64,000 bases of DNA from Hexactinellida sp. DTS-2022 (taxonomy: Eukaryota > Porifera > Hexactinellida), in the NCBI GenBank assembly GCA_028753945.1, contig JAPNXP010000001.1:17412501-17476500 (forward strand), in the 5' to 3' direction. The notes below the pieces were generated by a model, which made no database searches, was not told where the DNA came from, and was given only the letters and a program-made list of their open reading frames with translations. Position 1 is the first letter of the stretch. The number at the start of each line of letters is the position of its first letter. Of the stretch, positions 11,650-23,115 are shown one piece after another. A program made the position numbers and the translations under genes.

Positions 11650-11935
11650 CGCCACGGGGGGGGCATAGGGGGGCAATGCCCCCCCTGGTAAAAATCCTCG
11701 CCCCGGGGCAATGCCCCCCCTGGTAGAAATCTTTGCCCCGGGGCATGCCCCCCCTGGTAAACCCTTGCCCCGGGGCATGCCCCCCCTGGTAAACCCTTGC
11801 CCTGGGGCATGCCCCCCCTGGTAAACCCTTGCCCTGGGGCATGCCCCCCCTGGTAAACCCTTGCCCCAGGGCATGCCCCTCTGGTAAACCCTTGCCCCGG
11901 GGCATGCCCCCCTTGTAAATTATTGCCAAATGAAT
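11650..11935 (+). repeat. GC-rich minisatellite inside hAT copy 1
   Basis: About eight units of roughly 31 bp (GCCCCGGGGCATGCCCCCCC then TGGTAAACCCTT) lie just inside the left terminus. The same array is in copy 2. Open frames read through it are artefacts of the repeat. Confidence 0.9.
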
Positions 11936-12506
11936 TGTTATGCGATCGATATAACGGAAATTTGTTTCAAGTTCATCTAAATAGTAATTATACATATTTG
12001 ATTGCATTATAGTACCATACGTGATGAGTAATAAACTATTTATATTTGAGACCACCCACTATGGTGTTATGTCTATTATGCGCTAATCTCACGATATTCA
12101 ATTTATATAATATCTGTTTTGAAACTTTTAGCTTTAATTCTTATTCTAATTTTTTTACCCTCTTAATTAACTCAATTAATAATTCGGCCTAAGGCTCACC
12201 TGTACTGTTTGTTGTTCATTTTCAAATTACAGTATACTCTCGTTAATTAATACGAACACGGATAAGACGAAATATCGGGATAGAATGTTTGAATTCACCA
12301 GCCTATAAAAATGCATACAAATTACTCGGATTAATTAGAATTCCGGACAAGAAGAACCAATTTCAAAGGTTCTCTTGTGTTGTATGAACGATAGTCTACT
12401 GTTTGCTACAGTCATACTTACAGTCTAATATCTACATTTTCGATAAATACTTTATTTACATAATTACATTGTGTTGTTCGAAGCTCTTGTAGATATATCT
12501 TTGGTG

Positions 12507-14990
12507 ATGGATCAATATACAATTGGAATGAAGCGTAAGGCTATTAGTGTCGCAGCTGAAGACGAATATATCCAAACAGTAATTAGTACTGACCAATTTT
12601 TGACTGAAAATGTAGATGTAATGTCTGAAGTGGTCGATAATTCTGAAGTGGTTGACAACTTCGGCGACAACGAATGTGACAAGCAACAAGATGGCAATTC
12701 TAGAATTGAAATAGTTCTTGGTGAGACACAGGTGAGGCCCAAATTAACAAACTACCACCTTTCATGTTTTGGAAAAAGGAAAGAAAGGCGAGCCTTTACA
12801 AACGGGATGTATGAACGATTCGATTGGCTTGAGTATTGTGTTGAAAAGGATGTCGCTTTATGTTATCCTTGCAGAAAATTTAAAGTTCCTAATTCCGAAA
12901 AAACAGGATTTTTTGGTACAGATTATAAAGTATTCGCCAAATATGGTTTCAACAATTGGAAAAAAGCCTTAGATAAAGGCCAAGGCATGTACAAGCACGC
13001 TGCTAGCGTTCACCACATTGAAGCCGTAAAATTGTGGAAAGAGTCATTACAGCGCGAGCAGAATGATACACGTATCACAGATATACTACCTCATGAAGCA
13101 GAACACAAAGCATGGTTAGAAAGCGTTTTCCTTGTAACTAAGCTTTTGAGTACAAATGGAGAACCTTTTCGAGGGAATAGAGAAAACACCATGTTTTGTG
13201 ACAGTGAATGTGACACTGACAGTGAAACCGAAAACGATGATGAATTTAGGCGTGATCAGAGTTTGAGACAAAAAGGCGGCGGTCTTTTTCTTAATTTATA
13301 TGAGGAACTTATATTTAAAGTACAACCTGAACTTCACGAAATCGCTAAAACTCTCCCTAAAAATGCAAAATATTGTTCACCCTCATTTCAGAACGAAGTA
13401 ATTGAATTGTTGGATGTCGTATTAACTGCTAGAATTGTTGCTGATATAAAACAAGCTGAATTATTCACTCTGATGGTTGATGGCACAACCGACAAAAATG
13501 GTAAAGAAATAGAGGGAATTGTTTTGCGCTATACTATATCCACTTCAGGAGTTGAAGAACATGCGCTTACATTTTTCCATGCTTCTGATCGTTCTGCGAG
13601 AGGTATTTTCAATGCCGTGAAAAGAGTCCTTGATCAACATGGCATATCGTTTGATGGCCTTGTTTCAAATACTTTTGACGGCGCTTCGGTTATGTCTGGG
13701 TTTAAAGGTGGGGTACAAGCCCACATCCAGAATTATTGCGAACGAAATGTCGTGTACGTTCATTGCGCCAACCATAGAATACACCTAGTTGTCATGGCGA
13801 TTTTGAAAAGTGTTCCTGCAGTTGAGGATTTTTTCAGTTTCATTATGTCTCTCTATACATTGTTTAAGGTCGATTCCATTCGCAGAATTTACAAAGGTCG
13901 TACATTAAAAAAAATAATAACGACCCGATGGTCAGGACATCTCAATTCTCTGAAGATTGTATCGTCCGAGTATGCTGAGATACGAAGAACCCTTAGCATT
14001 ACCGTCACATCCACAGACGTGAAGTCTCAACATAGAGTTGCCGCTAAATCTCACCTAGCTTTGTTAAATACAAATGGTACAATGTTTCTGTTGATGTTTT
14101 TACTTGATGTGCTAATGCCGATTAACATTCTAACACTTTTGTTTCAAAGTCCCAAATTCGACTCCAGCTGTTTAATCACCACTATCGCCTCAATTCAGAA
14201 AGAAATTTTTAATTTAAAGGAAAAAATTAATGAAGAATTTATCAATGACAAAATAGCTCAACTGGGTGACGAGATTAATGAGGTTACTGTTAGTGGTATT
14301 ACTAATAGGCCAGCCAGATCTAAAAAATTACCTGCGCGTTTTGATTCTGATGACATATTGCTAACGGAACAGTTCAGCAAAAGTACGAGTAATTCGTCTC
14401 TCCCCGACTTGGAACGATTGGCAATTGAAATTATTGACAATGTAGACGCTCAATTTACTGAACGATTTTCTAAGAACAACACTCAGTTATGGACTTCCTA
14501 TGAAGCACTTAATCCACATTCCGATAAGTTTCTGGACCCCTATTCACTTCGTCCATTGTATGACTATGCGTTGTCTATTCCCTCTGTCAAAAAGAATCTT
14601 CTGGATAGCTCCTTTGAAACACTTAGGAGCGAATGCGTTGTTTTTAAAGAACCTCTACGTGCACAACCCTGGAAGTTGCAAAATAACGGCGCGATAGAGA
14701 ATATATCCGAAGTTTATCTATATATTCAAAATAAACTGCAATTTTCTGCGAAAAATCTTGCTGTCTTGTTTCATGTAGCTATAACAGCTGGTTATTCGTC
14801 TGCAAGAGTAGAATGTGCATTTTCTGCATTAGCCCGTATTGATACCCCTCTGCGCAGACACATGAAAACTGAGCGAGAACTGAGACTTGCGCATCTTCAT
14901 TTTGAAAAAGATACTGTGCGGAGAATAACATTTCATGAATTTGTCAAAGAATGGAACGTAAAACCACGAAGGTTAAGAATTAAAATTTAA
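12507..14990 (+). CDS. hAT-family transposase (TTF-finger/DUF4371 type), 827 aa
   Basis: The start is the ATG at 12507 (MDQYTIGMKRK); longer frames upstream begin at non-ATG codons. Residues about 75-165 form a TTF-type zinc-binding region (CFGKRKERRAF, CYPCRKF, KHAASVHH). The RNase-H-like core follows, with the first Asp in MVDGTTD (D325), the second in NTFDGASVMSG (D391), and the C/DxxH motif CANHRIH. The C-terminal hAT dimerisation segment has SSARVECAFSALARID with the expected catalytic Glu (E769). It binds the ends of its own element and performs cut-and-paste transposition in the nucleus. It is uninterrupted and shares its sequence with 39626-42109, so it is probably functional. Some ZMYM1-like host genes derive from this group, but the flanking terminal repeats mark this one as a transposon gene. 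Confidence 0.95.
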   Translation: MDQYTIGMKRKAISVAAEDEYIQTVISTDQFLTENVDVMSEVVDNSEVVDNFGDNECDKQQDGNSRIEIVLGETQVRPKLTNYHLSCFGKRKERRAFTNGMYERFDWLEYCVEKDVALCYPCRKFKVPNSEKTGFFGTDYKVFAKYGFNNWKKALDKGQGMYKHAASVHHIEAVKLWKESLQREQNDTRITDILPHEAEHKAWLESVFLVTKLLSTNGEPFRGNRENTMFCDSECDTDSETENDDEFRRDQSLRQKGGGLFLNLYEELIFKVQPELHEIAKTLPKNAKYCSPSFQNEVIELLDVVLTARIVADIKQAELFTLMVDGTTDKNGKEIEGIVLRYTISTSGVEEHALTFFHASDRSARGIFNAVKRVLDQHGISFDGLVSNTFDGASVMSGFKGGVQAHIQNYCERNVVYVHCANHRIHLVVMAILKSVPAVEDFFSFIMSLYTLFKVDSIRRIYKGRTLKKIITTRWSGHLNSLKIVSSEYAEIRRTLSITVTSTDVKSQHRVAAKSHLALLNTNGTMFLLMFLLDVLMPINILTLLFQSPKFDSSCLITTIASIQKEIFNLKEKINEEFINDKIAQLGDEINEVTVSGITNRPARSKKLPARFDSDDILLTEQFSKSTSNSSLPDLERLAIEIIDNVDAQFTERFSKNNTQLWTSYEALNPHSDKFLDPYSLRPLYDYALSIPSVKKNLLDSSFETLRSECVVFKEPLRAQPWKLQNNGAIENISEVYLYIQNKLQFSAKNLAVLFHVAITAGYSSARVECAFSALARIDTPLRRHMKTERELRLAHLHFEKDTVRRITFHEFVKEWNVKPRRLRIKI

Positions 14991-15980
14991 CTTTCACAAT
15001 CAACATTCAAATGATTCAATTATTATTATTATGTACGTATATAAAACTTGATAATTTCATATTATAATCAACTCTCGTTAATACGACCACGAGGTGACCT
15101 TGAAAATTTATTGGTGGTATCCGAAATTCGCACTTACCGTAACCTATGTAAATTGCATACGTTTATATGGTCTGCGGGAAAAATTTTCTTAACCAGGGTT
15201 TCATCTAGGTTTACGCGAGTCGGCTACTGGTAAACTCGTGCCCCCCCTGGTAATTCTTTTGCCCCCCCTAGATGAAAAATCCTGGCGACGTCCCTGTACA
15301 TGATGGCCGATTCACAATATTAAGCACTAACTTGGTATCATTTCTAACATAGCCTAGCTTTACTACTTGAATATACCAGAGGAGAAATAAGAATATTATT
15401 GCAATGATGGATTTGATGGGAAATAAGCGTAAATTGACGATCGATTTACCAAACTATTTGACTGAATATTTATCTGATAGTTCTAGAAATGGGGTTTGAG
15501 GGCCTCCATGTAGCAAAAATTCCCCCCATAGTTTTATAGTGCCTCAAAATTGTCAACGAAATACTGTCCCGAGGTAGGACAGTCTGACAAATTTATTCGT
15601 GTGCGTCCACAAAACTACCTCTGCGGGCTCCCTTGCAATGATTGGAAATTAATCGGAACCATTGACTATACTGTATATACTGTTCTTTAAAATAAGACCT
15701 CAAGGCAACTAAGGAATGTAGAAACATTCTATTTTGAGTCGGATATTTTATGGATAAAACCCATAGATCAAGTAATTACATAAGCTTGTTTAAAAATATG
15801 AAATTAAACATTTTTTATGCTTTCAAATTTTGTTATTTATTAGCAATCTTGTGACCTCATTTCTTCCTACTCGCACCTTCTTAATAATCACAAATACATT
15901 TAAAGTGTAGTACCCTAGACTTCGAAAATAATGGAATTTGCTTATATTTAGTACAATATATTGGCACATTCCGGTGTCGG

Positions 15981-16228
15981 AGTGCCAGCGGTCCCCCCGT
16001 GTCAGATGTCCCCCGGACCTGTGTCCCTAGTGTCAGATGTCCCCCGGACCTGTGTCCCTAGTGTCAGATGTCCCCCAGACCTGTGGCCCTAGGATCAGAT
16101 GTCCCCCGGACCTGTGGCCCTAGGATCAGATGTCGCCCCGGACCTGTGGCCCTAGGATCAGATGTCTCCCCGGACTTGTGGCCCTAGGATCAGCTGTTCC
16201 CGGGGTATTTTGGGGGATCGCTGGCACT
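15981..16228. mobile_element. Minisatellite-bearing MITE
   Basis: The termini AGTGCCAGCGGTCCCC and GGGGGATCGCTGGCACT are inverted. Between them are seven units of about 31 bp built on GTCAGATGTCCCCCGGACC then TGTGTCCCTA. No clear target duplication was found. Confidence 0.75.
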
Positions 16229-16445
16229 ATAACACCTAGCCCAATAAAATGAATGCATTCCATTTCCTTTGTATGAATTTTGTATGAATTTTTTCTAGGT
16301 ATGACCCATTTTGGGATTTCAAAACCAGATTATGCTTAAACTACTCTGAAACGAAGTTAAATATCTTGCTATAGTTATAGATTTCATAACATAAGTGATT
16401 TTAAGTTATTTTATCCAATATCCATCATGTGGTATGGTGTCCCTG

Positions 16446-16630
16446 CCAGGGTTTCATCTAGGCGTATGCGGCGCGCCTCAAGGCGCGTATTTTTGTAGGG
16501 ATTTTAATATAGGCGTACAAAAATTGAGAGATGCTCCATAGACTTAATACAAAATGAGCAACTTAGGCGCGTGTGAACGAGCTCAAACTAAATCTAGGCG
16601 CGCGGTAATTTTTTTTGGATGAAAGCCTGG
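16446..16630. mobile_element. MITE, CCAGGGTTTCATCTAGG ends
   Basis: The left end CCAGGGTTTCATCTAGG pairs with the right end GGATGAAAGCCTGG. The flanks TCCCTG and TCCCTA suggest a 5-bp duplication. A similar CAGGGTTTCATCTAGG string lies inside the right end of the hAT element (near 15194). Confidence 0.65.
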
Positions 16631-18368
16631 TCCCTACCAACCTTGGCACAAATGGGAATGTGGCTGTATCTCAGTGGAAATAATTGTTATGACTAGAAAT
16701 TATTTACCTATAGTAATTCGAGAATGTGGTGTTCAAATCTAAATCAGAATTTGTATTTTAGAATGCCTCATAATGATCATAAATTTTATATTTTTAATTA
16801 GTTCATTATATAATTAATTTGTTTGACACCTCTATAAAATTGTATTTGCTAAATTTCCTATTTTATTATACCCTATATATCGTTTTATTATAAACAGACA
16901 TGTTGAAGCTTCTACAAATGTTATTATGCTGCTAGAAGCTTGATACAAATTATTGTTCTTCATATACTTAAAAAATTAATCTTAAAGGTCCCTCGGTGTA
17001 CGTAATAACAAGGTATACTGCATATTTTAGTATTAGGATGAGATATCAATTAATTGAACAGAAGAATTGTATTTTATGTTGTATTACAGATGTAGGATAA
17101 TATATGAGATTATTAACCAATTGGGACCAGTCAAACATGTTCGGATAATTTAAGGCTGAACTAGTTTATGGAATTTATCGAAATTCGGTCAATCAAGGAT
17201 GCACTCCTATATACCGTGTTGCTTCGAATAAGTGCCCCGGAGTTTATTGTTTTCGTGGGCCAAATTAATCCTGAAGTTTGGGGAAAATCCATAAGATGTT
17301 TTGCTTGTGTTCTAATGTTTCTAAGCGACAGTAGATATACCATAATTGCCAAATAAATTTAATTACACTCCAGCTATCAATTAATGTGTTTTAACTCAAT
17401 TATATCAATCCCATCTTTATTGACCCAGCAATTATTAGAAGCAACACGGTACGCAGTGTACACACAAGTAGATAAATACAAATAAATACATTTCATGAAA
17501 ATATAATGGTTATTTTTAGATTCTAGAATAGATCTTTAGAAATTCGATAAAATATAAGCAAGTCAACTCACTGTAATATGCTGAAATGAATAAATTCCTT
17601 TGAGATTCTTCAATTAAGGATACGTTTCCTAGCAACAGATATTAGGATAAAGAAATTTATTAAACAACAAAACAAATAGTTGACAAAATTATGAATACTA
17701 ACCTGGTAAGTTGACAAAGTAATAATTTGTGAAAGCAGTTTATTTCTGAGTTTACACAAGTATATTCAAGTATTAAGACAGTTAATGTGAAATAGTATAA
17801 GTTGAGTAGAATAGTATAGAGCCACTAAATCAGCTTATTTATAGATAGATACAATATGAGACTATTTATAGGAATGTCTCTATGCATATTCTATTGTAAC
17901 CAAAGACTTAACCAAAGTTTAAATGTTAAAGTAGACTTAATTAACTTAAATAATTTCGTTTCTGTTTAGTAACATCAATATAAAGTTAGGGGGGACCGCT
18001 GTAACTCCGACAATAAAAAGCTTTTGACAAGTTTTGTTTGGATTATTGAGGTTCTCATTTTATAGATGCCTATAAAAAATGTATTATTTTGCTAATCCGA
18101 ACGAATTCACAAATCGGAACAGAATTTTTTGAATCGGAACACCGCTAGTGTTCTACTTTCCCAATATACTGATACTGGAAGAATTTTGATGATGCTTAAC
18201 AGGTGACCAGTTTGTGGAGTAACTTGTTAGAGCATCTACTCCCGTACAGTCTCACGCTATTAATATGTCAATTATTTGAGAAGTAAACAAATTGATACCT
18301 GACAAATCCTCTATTTCACACTCAAATAGCTCTATGCTATTGCGAGTAGTATGACTGAGTTCAGCTTT

Positions 18369-18549
18369 CAGTGGTGTATCCAGGATTTTCATAAGGGGGG
18401 TGCTAAGGGCCGAATTTAAGGGGGGTGCTATGGGTGTTGAAACTTAGGCCTGCACCGAAGCCCATCTGACTATTAATACAGCCGTGCTTGATCACCCAGC
18501 TAAGGGGGGTGCTCTAGCACCCTGAGCACCCCCCCTGGATACGCCACTG
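18369..18549. mobile_element. MITE in NLR-3, CAGTGGTGTATCCAGG ends
   Basis: The 181-bp element has ends CAGTGGTGTATCCAGG and CCTGGATACGCCACTG, flanked by the 5-bp duplication GCTTT (18364-18368, 18550-18554). Removing it joins NLR codons that match NLR-1 around NKAELS. Confidence 0.85.
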
Positions 18550-19143
18550 GCTTTATTAATGAGGTTAGTGTAGGCTAGCACTTTAGGACTCATAGGCTCT
18601 TTCTTTTCAAAATTCACTTCAAATGTAACAGCCAACTGGGACAGTGGATATGATTTTCATCAGAGATTCAAACTGCTCTACTATACTCACATGCTTGGTT
18701 TGTATGTAGAGGAGTTTAATACGCTGCACTAGTTGTAGTGACTGAGTGAAACAAGTCCACTCGTTAGGGGACACGGGTAGTACTTTACTATTGAGATACA
18801 GCTAGACAGGTGTGGGAAGGAATCGCTTGATGGCTTGGTGGATATGGCGGGAATTCATCTAGAAAGGATTGGGAATTAATTGGAAGTATTTCTTCGTAAA
18901 GTCATACCAACCTGTGTAGTCTATAAATAATGAAGTTATTAATGAACCAAACCATTGATGTCAAATTCATATAGTGATACATACATGGGTAGATCTTCAG
19001 TTGTGTCAGGAAACAACTTTCTACATAGGATGATCAACAGAGCAGCTGACCGATTAGCGAGGAGACCACAGAGTAAACGCACAACCATTCGAAAGACAGA
19101 GAAGTGCTCGTTGCTGTCGGCTATGTAGCGTGCACTCATGCAC

Positions 19144-19217
19144 CAGTGGCGGCGGACGGGGGGGGGGCTAACGTGCGGTCGCCCCCCCCCCCAAAGAAGC
19201 TCCCAGCGTCGCCACTG
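19144..19217. mobile_element. 74-bp hAT-type MITE in NLR-3
   Basis: The ends CAGTGGCGGCGG and CAGCGTCGCCACTG flank a run of G and C. The 8-bp duplication TCATGCAC is perfect (19136-19143, 19218-19225). This is unusually short for a transposon. Confidence 0.88.
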
Positions 19218-19848
19218 TCATGCACTGCTTTCTCCACGAGGTTGATTTTAGGAAGATGGCTGATGTGAATTCCTGCATTGTTAGTTGGGAAAATGCCCAC
19301 ACCTGTTTAATTAACAGTGCCTACTGAGTCTTTGGTGTAGAATTCGTGGGCCAGGCCTAAGCAATGGCATTCTACTTCTGCATAGTCAATTGTCATTGGG
19401 ACTTTCGGTGGAGGTCAATTCACGGTTACCCACACCTATAATTGCGATTCGCCCTAAGGCGTAGAGGCAATCCAGGACGCTTTCGTCGAATAATTTAATC
19501 TTTTTAACTTTTTCCTGTTGCTTTAGGGCCATCCTGTCTAATTGTCTCCTGATCAGGTAGCAGGTTAGTTCTCTGTATGGGTGTGTTAATGTTGGATCGT
19601 TACGGTGTCATCTTTCAGTAGGCCGCGAATATGGAGGCATTCACTGGTATTACTATTATAGACTGCTGGTTCATTTCATCGTACTGATACAGTAGGCTCT
19701 TGCATTCTTTCAACTTATCCAGCTTTGTTATTTGTTTTGAGAATACTTGTCTCTGTTATCAGGTGAAAACCCCAAGACTTGATAGTATCGGTCTATTTGG
19801 ATTTCTAGATGCGACCTGATGTCTATCCAGGCCCCAGGTCTCGTTGTG

Positions 19849-20004
19849 CAGGGCCGTAGCCACTGGTCCGGTTGGTCAGGTTTCAACCTGACCACTTTTG
19901 GCACCACTTGGTCAGTTTGGACAGGTTAACCTGACCACTTGGTCCTGTTGGTACTGTATCCACCCCGGTCTAACCGGACCACTTTTAATTGGTGGTACGG
20001 CCCT
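19849..20004. mobile_element. MITE in the sensor motif of NLR-3
   Basis: The ends CAGGGCCGTAGCC and GGTGGTACGGCCCT enclose TTGGTCAGG-type repeats. The duplication GTTGTG (19843-19848, 20005-20010) is 6 bp, or 5 bp if the final G belongs to the element. It interrupts the NACHT sensor codons (IIATT / RPGAW). Confidence 0.85.
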
Positions 20005-21339
20005 GTTGTGGCTATGATTATAGATTGATGCAGTGTTTCTCTTGTTATCAGCGAGTATAGCAGAGACTTGTCAAACGGGATATTCTTAGTGAACTCGTCG
20101 AGTCCATCGATGATAAGCAACAGGCCCTCCCCATCCGATTTGGTTATGTGTTTGGCGAGGTCTTTCGTCCAATCGGATGTCGCTGGTAACCCAAGCACAG
20201 CCATTCTTGGACGAATTCAGACGTGACTAATTTACTTCTTCTACGCGACTGGTTTCCATGGAATGCCAATTGGTGTTGCGACAAGGAATAGCAATGTAGT
20301 AGGAAATCTGTTTCAGTTCAATCTCTGCGAATCTTAACGCTATCATCTTAGAAAGGAATGTTTACCACATCCAGGGTTGCCAATTATGCACCAAATCTCC
20401 GCTTTCTCTGCGGTATATGTTTTCAGTTCGTTTGTAAAGTCAACCGGTTTTATTTCGATTTGTTTGGTAGCGATCTTCCTCAGATAGGCTATCTCATTAA
20501 ACGTTGTTTCATCTTCTATATTCACGGGATGAGGTTCCTCTTTAACAATGGTCAGTTCTACGACACACTCGTTAAGCTCACTTTATCATCTTCTCCCAAC
20601 ATCTTTGTCACTATTGTGTACTCTATTTTAAGGAATTGTCTCAGTTTATATTCCCACTGTTTAATTTCAACACTTTGCTGTTTTCATGCCCTTTTCATTT
20701 TGCCAATGAACTCTTGACTGACATTCCTACGAAAATGTGTTGGTATTGTTTAATTTTGTAAGCTACATCCAAACGACCGACTACTTTCAGTATTTTTTCA
20801 AGATTGTTTAAATCTTTGTTGATTATTTATTAAATACTACTTATTAATTAACATTATTTACACTCGATAGTTGTTTGTTTGTGTATGCATTGAAATCCTT
20901 TTTGGATTAATTGTGATGGGAAATTTTGTATGGGGAGTGGCGAATTGATAATTAACAGTATTTTTCGTGATGGAAATTATCTTTTTTTTAATATCTTGTT
21001 TTGAATTGTATTTGAGTACTTAATTATCACTATCCACTTTACTGGTTGTATACACGTTGTACGTATTTTCGTTCGCCATTGAACTAAATTTAGCGTAGGC
21101 GAAACGATACTCTCGCCTACACATCATTTCAGATAAGGAGTTCGACAGCCCCCTTACGGCTATGCTTATCCTGCATTACTAAACGGGTTGATTTGACTTT
21201 CCAAATACAGTATTTCCCCAGGTCACCAAAATGAGATTTGTATAATAAATTAATATCCATTAGTTGATAACTGAAGTGTAAAATTAGAAATATTAGTGCA
21301 TTACCATATAAAGAATTAAGTGCTAATAATCTCATTATC

Positions 21340-21900
21340 TCAAAGATTATTGAAGTTAGGCCTAGAAAATGTATTATCTACGAATAGGAAGTTACCAATT
21401 GCGGATAGATCAGTACTAGCATAGTTTACATAAAATCGATATTTTTGAGTTATGGCTCATTTTAGGAAATATGCATTTCCCTGGCAACCGAGGAATGTGT
21501 CAACATTCAATTGATAATTTCGATATATTTCATTCAACTAGTTATGGACATCCTCATGTCCCAATTTTGAACATTTATAACGCGTTTGACTATGTTAAAA
21601 GCAGGCTATAAAAACACGATAATTCCCACGAAAAATAGCGATTACGTAATCAAATGGTGATATATCACAATTCTAAAGGGTGTTATGTATGCCTTGATAT
21701 CATGTTCCTAACTTCCTATATAATTATAAAGCATTTCTGAGGTCTGTCATTACTAGCTATTGAGATAAAGATATGTTAGCTAATAATCAATGGCTTTTAA
21801 GTAACCCATGGTCCAGCAAAATCTACTCAGTAGTAAGGCCTTATATAACGAAGGTCACAGGTGGCTGTAATTTTGTAGGTTATGTCCTGTATTCTGATTG
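21340..21900 (+). repeat. Foldback-family repeat, single arm
   Basis: This matches one arm of the long inverted repeat at 45086-46160, including TTTTGAACATTTATAACGCG and GGCAACCGAGGAATGTGTCA. It is diverged and has no partner arm here. Other fragments lie near 50095-50340 (inverted) and 51030-51100. Confidence 0.75.
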
Positions 21901-22175
21901 GCTGAATACACCTACAACAATGGAAACCTAATTAGTACTGAATCTACTGATTATTAGAATTACATTATTAGGTCACTCATGTATTTGCATATATGCTACT
22001 AAATAATGCCCACATTATTATTACAACGTGTTAAGCGATTGCGTTTAACAGGATTTCCTTCATATGGCAAGAGGGTAATTCATTGAAAAGGGTTTACTTA
22101 TACAGTAGAACTCGGTTATAACGTTTTACTAAGCAACTACTATTGACAATACTGTATATAGTGCACCATATTATA

Positions 22176-22391
22176 CGGTATGCTGGAAATGGTTCGAAAA
22201 ACCAAAACTGGAAATTGTTCGAAAAACCAAAACCGGAAATTGTTCGAATTTTTTAGTGTTGCTGCACCATGGATATGAGAAAATCCCGGCTTGAATCCAT
22301 GGTCCAACAATACAAAATGAAATTCGAACTATTTCCTTTTTTGTTCGAACTATTTCCTATTTTGAAAAATTCGAACCATTTCCGCATTACC
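22176..22391. mobile_element. MITE with GGAAATGGTTCGAA ends
   Basis: GGTATGCTGGAAATGGTTCG near the left end pairs with CGAACCATTTCCGCATTACC at the right end. Internal GGAAATTGTTCGAA units are repeated on both sides in opposite orientation. No coding content. Confidence 0.65.
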
Positions 22392-22763
22392 CTAAAAACT
22401 TCACCTTACATTTGTTTCTTGAATAGGGATATTCTAACATTTCATGTTCTATCCTATCGATTCCTATTTTCCTGCTACTCTGCAGTTATACCTCTGTGAT
22501 ACTTGGAATTTGCGATGAGCCAGAATTTCTTGTACTATTTATAATTATTTTCAATCACTTACTGTTCAATCAGGGCATCTAACAGTATCAGAACAAGCTA
22601 CCTTATATAGTAGTGTTCTACTGAATTAGCACAGAATGGAAGAACTTTAATTAATTGGCTTTACAGTTTATTTGACGGAGAATAAGCAAACTATCACACT
22701 TAATATAGCTGAAGGAATAACCAGATTCGATTTGTATGCTTATGCTACTTGCTACAATCTCGA

Positions 22764-22849
22764 AAAAATATTTGTTACAAGACTCAAATGGACATCCAAT
22801 CTCCAAATAGAGATTGGATGTCCATTTGAGTCTTGTAACAAATATTTTT
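22764..22849. repeat. Perfect 40-bp inverted repeat with 6-nt loop
   Basis: The left arm 22764-22803 is the exact reverse complement of the right arm 22810-22849, with spacer CAAATA. The arms include ACTCAAATGGACATCCAATC. A transcript would form a pre-microRNA-sized hairpin. Confidence 0.9.
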
Positions 22850-23115
22850 AATTGCTGATGTTGTATCTTTTCCTTATTACTACTATTTCCCAAGCGCTAC
22901 ACATCTCTATATACGAGGTCTTGTATTCGATCGATTCTATACCTAAACCCGACAAGTTTAATTAATTAACACAACTATCTCCACTACCTTACGCTACCTA
23001 ATGTCGTAACCATTCTGCCGTCAATCCTTCCTAACTTGAATGTGTTAAGATTGCATCGATCAGAAGACGCATTGTGGTATCATGCTATTCCCAGCAGTTT
23101 TGAGAATCCTCTTAT

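Larger units (their letters stand above)
11641..15296 (+). mobile_element. hAT transposon, copy 1, complete
   Basis: This 3656-bp element starts CAGGGACGTCGCCA and ends TGGCGACGTCCCTG. The 8-bp target duplication TACATGAT is perfect (11633-11640, 15297-15304). Inside are a GC-rich minisatellite near the left end, one long transposase gene, and a right end with CCCCCCCTGGTAA units. The copy at 38760-42415 has the same length and appears identical base for base, which implies recent movement. Confidence 0.97.
15297..18229. other. Intergenic region with MITEs, no gene
   Basis: No supported gene. It contains the minisatellite MITE at 15981-16228 and the MITE at 16446-16630. Otherwise it is AT-rich sequence with short chance frames, such as 17168-17356, that resemble nothing. 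Confidence 0.6.
18230..20830 (-). pseudogene. NLR-3: NACHT receptor pseudogene with three MITE insertions
   Basis: Read on the minus strand it follows NLR-1 in order: the end of a DED-like domain near 20830-20720 (NNLEKILKVVGRLDV), the linker and P-loop near 20525-20345 (GNPGCGKHSF, frameshifted just after), Walker B LLLIIDGLDEF near 20100, the sensor region split at 19849-20004, then NACHT-associated helices to about 18230 (SIELFECEIEDLSG). Many small indels and stops break the frame. Both the N-terminal domain and the LRR end are missing. It is closer in motif detail to NLR-1 and NLR-2 than to any other family. Confidence 0.88.

Noticed and set aside
11603-12055. Open frames on the minus strand with GGMPRGKGLPGG-type repeats (also 38743-39174 and 37824-38993 start).
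   Set aside because: They are read through the GC-rich minisatellite of the hAT element. The apparent fusion with NLR-2 is an artefact of insertion next to an open frame.
14258-14440. Short frames antisense or offset within the hAT transposase.
   Set aside because: They are shadows of the real gene, repeated in the second copy only because the DNA appears identical.
15981-16228. Regular 31-bp repeats resembling a CRISPR array.
   Set aside because: The units are contiguous with no unique spacers, lie inside inverted termini, and the genome is eukaryotic.
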